A program made the position numbers and the translations under genes. The notes under the pieces are model-generated. The model did no database searches, had not been told where the DNA came from, and was given only the letters and a program-made list of their open reading frames with translations. From Amphiura filiformis (taxonomy: Eukaryota; Echinodermata; Ophiuroidea; Amphilepidida; Amphiuridae): a DNA stretch of 64,000 nt. The first letter of the stretch is position 1. Every line of letters begins with the position of its first letter. This document shows positions 1 through 10,804 of this stretch, piece after piece. The stretch is from assembly GCF_039555335.1 (NCBI RefSeq), contig NC_092637.1:43664990-43728989 (forward strand), given 5' to 3'.

Positions 1-1234
1 GCCGAAATTGGTAATTTAATTAATTGAACACAAGTTGCCTACGTTAATGAGTCCATCATTTAATATTACTGCAAATCCATGTGATACGAATTATAGTATA
101 TGTGTAGGCCTACGCAAGAGCAGAATTTTGATCCGCTCCGAGATGATTAAATCAATGGAATACGGCATAGGATAGTAGGTTAAGAGGGAAAACTTTGTTA
201 CTTGTTTAATAGGCACAACGTCTTGTTGGTCCTATAGCGCTATCGTCGCCCAAAGAGGTACCGAGGGTTCAGTTTTTCATACCCTGAACATTTGTACAGT
301 TCATTCGCTTTTTTATTTAAATGGAAAACAATACTACTATGCAACTGTTAATTATTATGCTTGATACAATTTATTACATCTCCAGGTAGTAATATTAAGA
401 GCCATCGATACCTAACCGGGCACCAATAGTTCTATAGGACCAAATTGGATGTGGTGCCTTAACCTTTAAGATAAAGGTGCTATTTCTGAGATATCAAACG
501 AAACCAAAAGAAAACATTTTTTTAAATTATTTATTATGTTTTGTTTCTTTCAGCCCTACATCTAGACACATGACTCAAACACAGTGTCTCCTAAAGAACT
601 ATACAATCGGAAAATGAAATCCTTTGAGTGTGTTGAACCAAACAAAATCGAATAGTTATGCAATTTTATTGTAAAACAGCTTTCACTTACATTTTGAATT
701 TTAAAATTGATCGCTTTGTTTTAGAAATAGACGACTTTTTCAATTATAGTAGTTCATTTAAGGTATTTTCTATGGATTAGTTGATCTGTGACTGGGCATA
801 ATGTACATTATTATTGTCTCGTATAGAGTGGATTCAAAATGAGGCGTGATTGTCAGCTGTGATAGCTGATTTATTACTTCATAACATACACTATTACATT
901 TTAAGTCGTGCAAATACAATTTTCTGACGATACAGTTCTTTTAGAGACGCCCTGTGACAACCTCGTAAACCCGAATGGAGGATGACGGATATTACTTTAC
1001 AATCATTATATATAGAACATTTTAGAGTAACGAAGGGTTAATTATAATATGAAGCATATACCATTGATTTTTGATACTGCAATTTACAGCGCACGATTTT
1101 CGGAAAATGCGACGTGATATAACGTGACGTGATATAACTCTGTGCGCAAATGCCAACGTAAGCCAACGCGCTGCAAGAGTGCGATGAAATGATGAATATA
1201 AAAACAGTAAATTGCACCAACCAGTGTTGTATAT

Positions 1235-1235
<1 letters not shown>
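1..1235. other. Non-coding, nothing recognised
   Basis: AT-rich sequence. I see no open frame of note, no RNA gene and no clear terminal inverted repeat pair. Confidence 0.5.
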
Positions 1236-1320
<85 letters not shown>

Positions 1321-1322
1321 TT
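1236..1322. repeat. (AAT)n microsatellite with GAT interruptions
   Basis: A run of AAT triplets interrupted by about four GAT triplets. On the minus strand it gives a leucine/serine homopolymer frame, which is not a gene. Confidence 0.95.
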
Positions 1323-1391
1323 TATAATATTGTTATTATCATCTACATGTAGCTTTTCAGAATAAAATATTTTGAAACATATTTTCATACA

Positions 1392-1555
1392 CAGGGGCGG
1401 ATCCAGGAATTGTCAATAGAGGGGGCGCCGAGCCACCGCCGCTGCCGTGGCGGCTCGGCGCCCATACAAAGTCAGGCGCCGCTCTGCAAATGATACACAA
1501 AGTCAGGCGCCGCTCGAAAATTAGAGGGGCGCGCCCCCTCTAAAATCCGCCCCTG
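1392..1555. mobile_element. GC-rich short TIR element (MITE)
   Basis: A 164-bp block far richer in GC than its surroundings, with ends CAGGGGCGGAT and its reverse complement. The pentamer ATACA flanks both ends (1387-1391 and 1556-1560). Inside are a strong hairpin around 1421-1462 with arms built on GGGCGCCGAGCC, and a direct repeat of CAAAGTCAGGCGCCGCTC. The CAGGG start recalls hAT termini, but the repeat at the flanks is 5 bp, not 8, so the superfamily is open. Confidence 0.75.
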
Positions 1556-1560
1556 ATACA

Positions 1561-1934
1561 CATCACAAATCCAATATATATAAAATCAACGTCCGGTCCC
1601 TTTGGTTTTCAAGTTATCACACTTTCAATTTGTAACAACAAAACAACATTATTAACGCATCCTAAACGGAATGTGTTTAAAAAGTATTACAGCTAGGGAT
1701 TTACAGTGTTGTAGTGGTAGCTATTTCGAAGGAGGAAACTATAGCAACAGTGTGTACCAACGTTAGAATGCGGCTACTTTTTTCTTTTAATGACAACAAT
1801 GTTAAAGCCTATTGTACCTTAAGTAAATGATGTTATCTGACTCAAAATGTTAGTGAAAACTTTTGTTGAAAATGTTATTGGAATTATTTATTGGATTTAT
1901 ATTAGTGGATTTATATATATATTATATGGATATT
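1561..1934. other. Non-coding, nothing recognised
   Basis: AT-rich spacer without an open frame or clear repeat structure. Confidence 0.45.
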
Positions 1935-2868
1935 TAGTGCTGCAGAATGGTGCACCATATCAAACCCATTGTGCATTTTGCTGAAAAGGACATAACTTGG
2001 TACAGATGTAGCTAGTGCTTAACTGAATAGGACAAGGGCCAATTTAATTTCTTTCCCAGATGGCGAGAAAAGCTCATCAAAGTTTATAAAGCGGTCAAAT
2101 TCTAAACTGCGGGTATCTTGTGGAAAACCATACCAAAATACATGTATTTCTCTTGTCACAAGGAGTTAGAAAAGTATAGTTTGACCTACCTGTGACTTAA
2201 GGTTATACGTTGTTTGAGCTATAAGCATATTTTGCCCTCCATATGGGCCAAATCCCTTAAAATACTCCGATATTAACCAAAATGGATTCAAATAAATTAT
2301 CCTCTTGCAAATAATAGTTTTCCATTCTTTACAATGTTTTGTTACCTATGTAACTGGGTTAAGGTTTTAACCCTGGAATTATTGAAACTTTTGGGTCTCA
2401 TAACTTCTAAATTCTTGGTCTAAAGTGTATAAAAGTATACATGTTTAGAATGGCAAAGACTTGATAAATTCATCTATGAGTCAAATTTGGGCCGAAATGC
2501 TCATTGTTGGAACAATGTGAGACCATTTCTCTACGAATTTGACCCCTATGGTGGCTAAAATATAACCTTTGACCTTTTCCCTTCTAACTCAAAAACGTAC
2601 GTTGCAGATATTTCCAGTAATAAAAATCAAAGCACTTGCGCACACATTATTCCGATTCGCCTTTCTCCAGTTGTTTAGTGTGGTTTTCATCAATATATGA
2701 GCAACTTAGAATTTGACCTCTGTATAAACTTTGCTGACCTCTTCCCGACATCTTGAAAAAAGATTAAATTGGCCCTTAAATCAGTTTGCTAAGCCTATCA
2801 AGAGCTGCATCTGTGCCAATTTCTGTGCTTTCAGGTACATTGCACAGCTTTAACCATTCTGCAGTACT
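1935..2868. mobile_element. MITE with long imperfect inverted ends
   Basis: Ends TAGTGCTGCAGAATGGT (1935-1951) and its inverse near 2852-2868. Inverted similarity continues for about 150 bp on each side, including the string AGGGCCAATTTAAT in both arms. The interior shares a block (TATAGTTTGACCTA) with sequences near 8.9, 24.7 and 43.98 kb. There is no coding capacity. The 77-codon frame at its right edge is not convincing. Confidence 0.6.
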
Positions 2869-2996
2869 AACTTGAAATCATGTACAGGAAAACATTTTAA
2901 ATTAAAAACACTTGAAATTAGTCTCTACATTGCATTGCGTGCCAATAGCATAATTGAAATTATTGTGTGTACTATTACAGGCAGGCCGGAGCCGAT

Positions 2997-3342
2997 GACC
3001 TCGCAATTCAATATAGACGAATCCATTTTCACGCATTCCTACACCTCAATGGCAGCCATTACTGGGTCCCCCTTTCAGGTCTATTCCACCTCAAATGTGA
3101 AATGATGTGGCCTTGGCGGGGATATTAAACTGCATTTCATCACCCGTGTTACACGTAGACAAAAGAAAGTTTACAACACAATACAATTCAACATCGATTT
3201 TTAAGCGGATTTAACCCACCCAATTTGGCAGTAACAACACCAGTTTGGTCATGTTGGTGCAGACAGGACCCAGTAATGGCCGACTGCATTCTGACCATCA
3301 CTTGGCTCGTTGAATTCGTCTATAGCGTGGAGACCTTGAATT
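2997..3342. repeat. Imperfect inverted repeat
   Basis: The left arm carries CTATATTGAATT / AGACGAAT and GGACCCAGTAATGG in inverse orientation to the right arm (3264-3330). This looks like an old, diverged palindromic element. Its ends are blurred. Confidence 0.4.
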
Positions 3343-3769
3343 AATGAGTCCTGAAAATTCACTTAGCGAAGGAATCACACAAAATGTACTATAAACATTT
3401 ACATAATCAATATTTGTAAGCGCTCTTTAGCAAAGTCATAGTTCATTTGAATTTACAACCGTATGACAAAACAGGCGAAAATAGTAACCTTTCGCACAAG
3501 ATTTTCAATTTTAAGAGAACTGGCCATTGCTCATTCTAATGACGATAGTGTATGAACAATATAAGTGTGATTTTTCAGTTAATGACATAAAGTTAGAAAA
3601 ATATTTTAAGGAGCATACGAGGTTTTGACTTTTAAAAGCTATATTTTGGTCAAAAATGTGCTTGGATAGGTAGTTTAATTCAACAAATTTACCACATTGG
3701 CATTGCTATAACATTGGATTGCGTTATCTGTTGACCTAATTTTGGACTATAACTTGGCTTCTGAGCTCC
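3343..3769. other. Non-coding, nothing recognised
   Basis: AT-rich, no open frame, no recognisable repeat. Confidence 0.4.
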
Positions 3770-4260
3770 ACATGAAACGTTTAAGTAAAAAGTATTTTTA
3801 ATTTGATGAAAGAAACATTTTGGCGTTTAAATAATCTTAACCGGACGTTTCATTCCAGAGATATGGCCTCTCGAGTGTCACGGTTTTATATAGGTCTGCT
3901 AGAACATGTTAAAAAGTTTAAGTCCAAAAAAATAAAAGAAAATAAAATAAAATAAAGTAAATGTAGATATTTATATAGCGCTTTATGCCGTAAACAGTCT
4001 CAAAGCGGTTTACATTTATTCCCCCGTCATTAGAATATGTCGGAAGCACGTTTGCTGCCTACAAATGGCGCATGGTTCATCAGTACAACGACTGTGACTA
4101 CCCCTAACAGCTTCCCATTGCACCTGGGTGGGTGATACTAACAGATTTTAAGGTACTTTTTCCTAATGTATTTATTTACTAGCGTTATCTGGAGCAATAT
4201 ATTTGCTTAAAGCGATTTTGACATACAACAAAAAATATAAGACCTCAAAACCCATTGAAA
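3770..4260. mobile_element. Fragment of the foldback family, split by a SINE
   Basis: 3770-3928 and 4148-4260 match one arm of the palindromic element at 30997-33021 and the copy at 12717-14258; shared strings include GAAAGAAACATTTTGGCG and ATATAAGACCTCAAAACCC. The two parts are contiguous in those copies. The intervening 3929-4147 is therefore an insertion. Confidence 0.7.
3929..4147 (-). mobile_element. 5'-truncated SINE copy
   Basis: Matches the body of the SINE at 49855-50155 (TATATAGCGCT, AAAGCGGTTTACATTTATTC, GTTAGAATATGTC, a CACCTGGGTGG block) but lacks the tRNA-like head. The 3' side on the minus strand is a TTTAT-rich tail. It is inserted in a foldback-family fragment. Confidence 0.65.
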
Positions 4261-4411
4261 TTGGACAACATGTTCAAAAGATAGGAACAGTTAAAGAGTT
4301 TCCAAAACAATAGGAAACAAAATTAAATATTTCCTTTGTTTGACTGTATCTTAAAATCAATATTTCCGACTTCCTACTTATTTTGCTTGATCACATCACA
4401 TATTAGATGAC

Positions 4412-4571
4412 ATAAAGACCGCTGCATGCCAATGATGAGCGAAATGGGTAGTTATTTTTCAGGATAGTTGTCGAATACAGGATTCCGTAGAAGGTGACAA
4501 TATTGATCAAACATGTGATATCAATAACAGCAAGACTGCACAAGAAGAAGTTAGACAAGGTCTGCATGCTT
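4412..4571 (-). pseudogene. Duplicated fragment of the GPCR gene (TM2-TM3)
   Basis: About 160 bp nearly identical to 6171-6330 inside the GPCR gene at 5412-6509, in the same orientation. It covers roughly residues 61-113, the second helix, first extracellular loop and start of the third helix. Similarity stops abruptly at both ends, at GCATGCTT on the right. The reading frame is still open, with a few substitutions. No other part of the receptor is present, so it is a partial duplicate and not a second gene. Confidence 0.8.
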
Positions 4572-5411
4572 ACGTCAAAATCAATTTATTTTTTATTTGT
4601 GTACATCTCAAAATCGCTTTAATATAGAGCCTTCGAGTTTTAAACCATTTCAACTTTAACTTTTATTGACACTATTTCAACTTCAACTTTTATTTTTCAT
4701 AATTTACATGAAAATAACATCAAATTACATCAAATGGACAAAACACTCTGGTGAAATTTGTTAATAAAGACATTTTATCATCGCTATATTCATGATACTA
4801 TATAACAGTTGTGTTTGCATTGTTTTACATTTGAATGTTTTCTACTGCAATTGTTTACACATTTTACACATCATTATCTTTCCAACTTGGAGATTATCGG
4901 GAGACATTTCACAAAATGAGAGTTATCCCAAGAGCCATTCACTCTTTCAAACTCTGTACTTCCGTGACGCCATTACTTAATCTATGACCCGCGTCACGAA
5001 AGTTGGTATCACAATTGCTTATTGGAATTTGAAAATGGTTGAACCCAGTACCTACGTAATGGCAGACCAAAATATTGTCAAAGCTGATGTTGCAGCAATG
5101 TAGTACGAAATATAATACGTATTGATCGTATAGGCGAAAAGGATAACTTATATTTGAATATTCTATCTGTACTCTAATTACGAGTATTATTGTTATGATA
5201 GGTAAAGCTAATTACATTTCTTTTTGGCAATGTGATTTTGAGTAAATACTTTAGACGAATATGTTTCTCCAGTTTTATAAATAAACCTACATCGTGAAGA
5301 AGAGCCATTTTGTTGAAGAAAAAAAAAAAAGTACTATTCTTTTTCTATTTTTAACAGTTAAACTGACTTTCAGTCCAAAAAATATATTCGAATAATATTC
5401 TTATAAGACGC
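4572..5411. other. 3' flank of the GPCR gene
   Basis: AT-rich, with a repeated CAACTTCAACTTTTATT tract near 4650-4700. A 62-codon open frame at 4792-4980 shows no features of a gene. Confidence 0.4.
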
Positions 5412-6509
5412 TCATTGTGGTCTCAGTTGTCCTGGATTTTTGGCTTTACGACCAACCTCGTCGATATTTAAGCGACATGCCAATCTAAAAGCTTTGTAAA
5501 ATGCCCCGCGATACAGTCGACTACTAAATCCATAAATAAATGTATTTCCCATGCAATTTAGAACGAGAAGCCCACGTGCAATAGTAAGCATTGAATCGGC
5601 GGCGTGTTGGCTTAACAAGTGTATATCATAAAATTCACAAACATGTACAATTGCAATTAACCTGTCAACAAAATGACACATGAAAAAGAAAATGCAATTT
5701 ATAATCAACACTCGCGCTACGTGATTCCTTACATTTGCCATGCTCGTATTACTTGCATTTGACACAGTGTTGGTAAGAATGGGGCGATTTGCAAGTTGTT
5801 TAATTATTTTATAATACGCAAATATGTTTACAATGAGTAGAACAAAATATAGCACAATTGGGTATATTAAAATAATGACATTCAACTTTTGCGATGTGGG
5901 TCCACATGATCTGTGTACGTTAGGATACGACTGGTACTCTTTCGTATCTGGCCAAATAAGGCAATATACCTGTAAGTTATTTGATTTGAATGTATGCAGG
6001 CCAGTAAGAGCGATAGCTGTCATGAAACCAATCCCGATTGCCGTTGTTAAGTTTTTCTTACTACGAATCACTTGGTTTCTCAACGGATGACATATAGCGA
6101 TATATCGCTCAAGTGCCACAAAAGTGATATTAAATATCGAACAGTAAAATACTAGATACGGAATGAAATAAAGACCGCTACATGCCAATGATGATCGAAA
6201 TGGGTAGTTATTTTTCAGGATAGATGTCGGATACAGGATTCCGTAAAAGGTGACAATACTCATCAAACATGTGATATCAATAACAGCAAGGCTGCACAAG
6301 AAGAAGTTAGACAAGGTCTGCATGCTTGGTATCTTGGCAACTGTGTACAGAAATCCTCCATTGGCTGATAATCCGATGAGAACCATCAGCGGACATATCA
6401 CGGTGATAACAAGTTTGTCTGTTCCTGACCACAGCCAATTCTCGACACCTTCTTCTGTAATGTTCACAGTGGTTTCCAAAGTGCATGATATGCTGTTGTT
6501 ACCTTCCAT
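5412..6509 (-). CDS. Class A (rhodopsin-like) G-protein-coupled receptor, intronless
   Basis: Encodes a seven-helix plasma-membrane receptor of 365 residues in a single exon. I start at the ATG at 6509-6507, in a strong context (A at -3, G at +4). The frame runs five codons further up but only to a TTG. Visible landmarks are N-glycosylation sites N4 and N16; TM1 about 32-57 with N50; TM2 about 65-89 with D78 in LAVID; C110 at the top of TM3 pairing with C183 in the second extracellular loop; ERY (134-136) in place of DRY; a proline in TM5; and NTFIY (322-326) in place of NPxxY, followed by a short helix 8. The layout fits peptide- or amine-type orphan receptors. The ligand and subfamily cannot be named from sequence alone. 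A partial duplicate lies at 4412-4571, and the upstream flank holds a 152-bp tandem duplication. Confidence 0.9.
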   Translation of the reverse strand: MEGNNSISCTLETTVNITEEGVENWLWSGTDKLVITVICPLMVLIGLSANGGFLYTVAKIPSMQTLSNFFLCSLAVIDITCLMSIVTFYGILYPTSILKNNYPFRSSLACSGLYFIPYLVFYCSIFNITFVALERYIAICHPLRNQVIRSKKNLTTAIGIGFMTAIALTGLHTFKSNNLQVYCLIWPDTKEYQSYPNVHRSCGPTSQKLNVIILIYPIVLYFVLLIVNIFAYYKIIKQLANRPILTNTVSNASNTSMANVRNHVARVLIINCIFFFMCHFVDRLIAIVHVCEFYDIHLLSQHAADSMLTIARGLLVLNCMGNTFIYGFSSRLYRGAFYKAFRLACRLNIDEVGRKAKNPGQLRPQ

Positions 6510-6589
6510 TTTTCTCGCGAGCAAAGAACCAGTCCAACCTATTCAAACACCTTCCACCCACGAGTTTTCTGTGGCACGATACTGGGTTG

Positions 6590-6890
6590 TTTTTGGTCCA
6601 AAGATAACTGTAATGGGTTCCTAACCAAACAATGAAGAAACACACAGAGTACCAATGTCTATATTTCTTCAAAAATTATATAAGATATCATTCAGTTTTC
6701 TCTTCCAATCATGTAGCACCGGCTGTAAAATCTATTGTTTTTGGTCCAAAGATCTCTTACATAACTGGGTTCCTAACCAAACGCTGACGAAACACGCAGA
6801 GTGTCAATGTCTATATTTCTTCAAAAATTATATAAGATAGCATTCAGTTTCCTCATCCAATCCTGCAGAACCGGCTTTAAAATCTCTCTC
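6590..6890. repeat. 152-bp tandem duplication upstream of the GPCR gene
   Basis: Two adjacent copies share GGTTCCTAACCAAAC (about 6616 and 6768) and ATTTCTTCAAAAATTATATA. They lie in the 5' flank of the minus-strand receptor gene, so any promoter element in them is doubled. Confidence 0.8.
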
Positions 6891-7063
6891 ATTCCTTTGC
6901 TCTCCTTAATACTCCACACGATTGGATGAGAGGCAGGGAAGGACAATAAGAGGAGGGGCGTGTGCCAGGTCACATGCAAATTCTCTCATTAGGCTGTATA
7001 GCTACTTATGTCAAGAATAAAAATAGAGGGAGGTGTATAAAAGATAACTGACACCTTTACTTA
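6891..7063. other. GPCR 5' flank
   Basis: No gene. Purine-rich AGGGAAGGACAATAAGAGG tract, no clear core promoter. Confidence 0.4.
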
Positions 7064-7071
7064 GAGTCCGA

Positions 7072-7335
7072 AGTTTAACGTTTTCTAAAATCCGTTTTCC
7101 GTGTTGTAATCCGTGTTGTAAAATTTGTAAATCCATGTTTTATGAATAAAACTTAAAATGTATAAACAATAACTATGAATGATGTTAATTGACACACACA
7201 ACTCAAAATTGTTTGTAACATTTATTTCTCTTATCTTTTAACAATTTTTGTCACGTCATACAAAACTGTCATTTTCGTACCTTCGATTCCGTGATTATTT
7301 CCCATTTTCCGTAAAACAGAAAACTTCGGACTCTA
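7072..7335. mobile_element. hAT-like MITE with 8-bp target duplication
   Basis: 264 bp with ends TAGAGTCCGAAGTTT and its inverse. The octamer CCTTTACT directly abuts both ends (7064-7071 and 7336-7343). The 8-bp duplication and the TAGNG start are both hAT hallmarks. Non-autonomous. The open frame across its right end is incidental. Confidence 0.85.
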
Positions 7336-7620
7336 CCTTTACTCAACCATCCAGGGTAGTTATTTCCGAATGGCCGATGCTCTCACGTGACCATTACACA
7401 CCACACCTAATGGTCCTACCTACATCACTAGGGCAGTACACACACCAAATTGAATTTGGACACTGCGAAGAGACCTTTTCAATGGATTGTTAAGAAACTG
7501 TTAGTTTCTTTACATCTCTTTTTTCCTTTCTTGATTAAATCTTTTCTCACATCTATGTGAGTAAAAAGAGAGCCCCTTAACCATCTCCTCCGCCCAGAAA
7601 GGAGTTATTAGGGGCTGTGC

Positions 7621-7928
7621 AATAATTATGATCGCCCCTCGGCCTGGCAAAAAATATTTGCACCCCTCCCCTTTGCACAAGGCAAATTATTGTGATCACA
7701 ATTTGCAAACCTTTTAAGGTTTAAAAATGGTCTAGATATATGTTACGAGTGCAGCGAGCAGGTAAATTTGCATAAGCGTTTCCGTACTGTTTTCATACGC
7801 CTTTTTAGAGCGTTTTTCTTAAAAGGCGGCCCATGAATGTATGTCGAAAATAGTTTGCCCCCTTCTCTCGGCTTGCCAAAAATTGTTTGCGCCCCCCCCA
7901 CCAGGGCTCATAATTATTACAAAGCCCC
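7621..7928. mobile_element. PIF/Harbinger-like MITE with TTA duplication
   Basis: 308 bp with ends GGGGCTGTGCAATAATTATG and an imperfect inverse (CATAATTATTACAAAGCCCC). TTA lies on both sides (7618-7620 and 7929-7931). An inner inverted pair (CTCGGC..TGGCAAAAA and CTCGGCTTGCCAAAAA, with TTTGCRCCCC) extends the arms. Non-coding. Confidence 0.75.
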
Positions 7929-7931
7929 TTA

Positions 7932-8698
7932 CATAGTTATTGCACCCTGACTAATAATTTTAATAGTCAGTTCTTGACTTCTCGTTTATGGGGTATTCCG
8001 TGAGGAAAGACGAAACCCATAAAAATATTGACATCTGACTCCCTGAGGGATATCACATAAAACAGAAGTCAAGAATCAGCATAGGTTGAAGCTATAATCG
8101 TTTAAAGTTCACTCACCACGTATTATCCTTGTGAATCTGCCTGCTTAGCTCATTGTATTTATTCACTAAATTGGGCATATATCATGTAATACTCCCAGTA
8201 CGAGCGTACAGTTAATTGTTTTTTAGGTTTGTTGTGTTTTTATCAATGAAGTGCATTAGCTTATAAACGTGTTTTCAATGAGTTAGGGGTCAAATTTTAA
8301 CCCTTAACAAGCCCACATGATGGTCAATCTTTGTGAGCGCAAAATATTGAGAGCAAAATCTGACATGTTTGATTCTTTTTTAAATCAGCTATACAGTTTA
8401 CAATTAACGTCGAAAACTGAAAACGGTCAAAATATTGTGTACATTTGGATTTATGGACAATATTAGTTTTACATGATTTACGTCTTCTGGTGTTCTAAGT
8501 CAAAAGAATATAAAAGTTATATAATTGTATCAGTGCCATTAAGTTGAAGGAAATAATGTTAACTTCCTTCCCGCGTCCTTGTACCATCAGCGTATAGTAT
8601 TAATTCAAACAATCAATAAAGCATATTTCCAAAATCAAATAACACATGAGGCCAGCAGTGATTGTCCCTGGAAATTATAATAAAGCTGATGAAATCAC
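7932..8698. other. Non-coding, nothing recognised
   Basis: AT-rich spacer, no open frame or repeat pair of note. Confidence 0.4.
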
Positions 8699-9798
8699 CC
8701 ACCACTAATTAGAACAGAATACATTTCACATGCGCCCATCTCCCAAAAGCTCACACAAAAACAAGTCTCCGAAAATCAAAGTTGTGGAACAGTGCGTAAT
8801 TTGCATAAATCCAAAATGGCAGGCGATAAAATTTCAGAGTTGGTCAAATCTTGTTAAAAACCATACCAATGTATAAATCCTCTCGTCATAAGGATCCAGA
8901 AAAAGTATAGTTTGGCCTATCTCCGATGTACAGTTCTTGAGTTATAGGAGGAAAAGGTCAAATGTCAAAAATTGGATTCCACTGGGACGAAATTTAAAAA
9001 TTCTCTGATTTTGATTTTTTTAAATTGTGTCAGATTGCTAATCTTGCAGAAACATTTAAAAAATAGTTTGCCATTTCGCAGGTGATTTGTTACCTTGGTA
9101 CCATGGCCACTTACTGTTCTCATTTTAATTAACTTTTGCCAAAGGAACAATTTGAGACCGATTGGATTAAAATTGGAGCATTTTTAAATTGTGACTAGTG
9201 GTGGGTTAAGGAATCATGATGCTTCAAATTTCTTAGGAAACAGGCTTATTTGATGCAGTGTGATCTCCATTTTGACACCATTTTCGTCCAAATCGGCCAA
9301 AAAATGAGTTGGTGCCGGCCAAAACAAGTATTTGGACAGGGGGGTCTGTGGGGGGTCTGAAAATTAATATTTTCAACAATAATCATTATTATATGCCTAA
9401 TTCTGTTAAAGTTGGTGCTGATTTGTATGTAATTGATGTCTAGAATTCCATTTATGAAAGTTGCATAAAAATTGGAGTTGTCGTTTTCTTAAAATGGCTG
9501 TTTTACCCCTATAAGCCTGTTTCCTAAGAAATATGAAACATCACCCTTTTTAAAAGGCTGTTTAACCTACCCCTTGTGACTCAAGAATTGTATATGTCGG
9601 AGACAAGTCAAACTAGCAATACATTGAGAGCAATACATTGACTTTGAAATAACACCCCCTGCATTAGCGGCCATTTTGGATTCATGCAAATTAGGCACTG
9701 TTCCACAACTTGGACTTTCGGGGACTTTAGGTGTGTTATTTGATAGGCTTCTCTGAAATGAATGGTGATGAAATAAATTCTGTTCTAATTAGTGGTGG
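8699..9798. mobile_element. Long-TIR non-autonomous element interrupted by a second element
   Basis: Ends CCACCACTAATTAGAACAG and inverse. The arms run for over 200 bp (GTTGTGGAACAGTGC, AATTTGCAT..AATCCAAAATGGC, TTCTTGAGT). An 85-bp piece of the same family lies at 40336-40425. The right arm is interrupted by the element at 9197-9573. Confidence 0.8.
9197..9573. mobile_element. Nested MITE with 8-bp target duplication
   Basis: An inverted pair (GTGGTGGGTTAAGG..ATTTCTTAGGAAACAGGC and inverse). The octamer TTGTGACT sits at 9189-9196 and 9574-9581. The outer element reads continuously (TTGTGACTCAAGAATTG) once this block is removed. An 8-bp duplication points to a hAT-type mechanism. Confidence 0.75.
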
Positions 9799-10689
9799 CT
9801 TATCCTCCCTTATTTTTCTTAATTTGACAGGAATATATAGCTTCAATAATATTCATTGTATTCAAAATATTTTAACCCTCTGAGCACTACCTGCCGATCT
9901 AACATTGCCGCTGATTGGTCAATTACGTGATCTCTTTTCTTTAATCACCAATTAGAATGGATTTTTTTTGCGTGGTGAAATTGTTCTACTGGAATTTTAA
10001 TTCAGCACAGACAACAGTTGTGGAGTTACAGTCAAAATGAGGGAAAACCAATATTTGATCAATAAATCAATAACTACTTGCCTTGAGTTGCTGAATTTTC
10101 AGTGCAGTAGTTGTAGTCCTTGCCCCAATAATATACATATCTTACTTTTCACCAATGTGCTATAATTTTTGAGAAAAATGCAAAAATAGGCATAAAATTT
10201 GGCAGGGGTGTAGTACCCCCTTAAAGCTCTTGAATGCACATCAGCGTGTAGTACATGGAGTTTTATTATACATAATCAATGCACTCCGCGTACCTTTGAA
10301 ACTGCTTTTCTGATTGGCTGCTTTGATATAGGAGTTATGAATATTTTTTTGTTAATCTACATGTATAAAACTACAATGTATAGATGAGTTGACTTCTGAC
10401 GTCAATGCCTGGCAGTATGCGCACGCATCATCACAATTTCCATTGTATTTTGCCTGGCAGTATGCGCGCGCATCATATTCTGTTCAGGGCTCGTGTTTTT
10501 AAAACTCCCGCCACATCACAATAAGACTATTGAACAGTGGAGTGGTTGCATGGGTCTCACTCAAGCATAAAGATATACCAGTCCCTTGCCTTTGTGTTGA
10601 TAAACATTGAGGTCAACTCATCTATATGGCACAAAATGTTGTTATACACAGCGTGATCACGTATTCGTGTGTATATCTTCATGTATTAG
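9799..10689. other. Non-coding; one short direct repeat
   Basis: No gene. TGCCTGGCAGTATGCGC..CGCATCAT occurs twice (about 10407 and 10453), 46 bp apart. Confidence 0.5.
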
Positions 10690-10804
10690 ATAGTGACAAT
10701 TTATAGTCAACTGTTGTTCGGTACTCTGTATTGTTCATAACGATATCACAACAAACACATACATAATTTTCTTTTGTTCATATTTTACTCATACACTGAC
10801 ACTT

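Noticed and set aside
1038-1388. Leu/Ser-rich minus-strand protein
   Set aside because: Frame created by the AAT/GAT microsatellite.
6510-6524. Extension of the GPCR start by five codons
   Set aside because: The upstream in-frame codon is TTG; the first ATG is at 6507-6509 with strong context.
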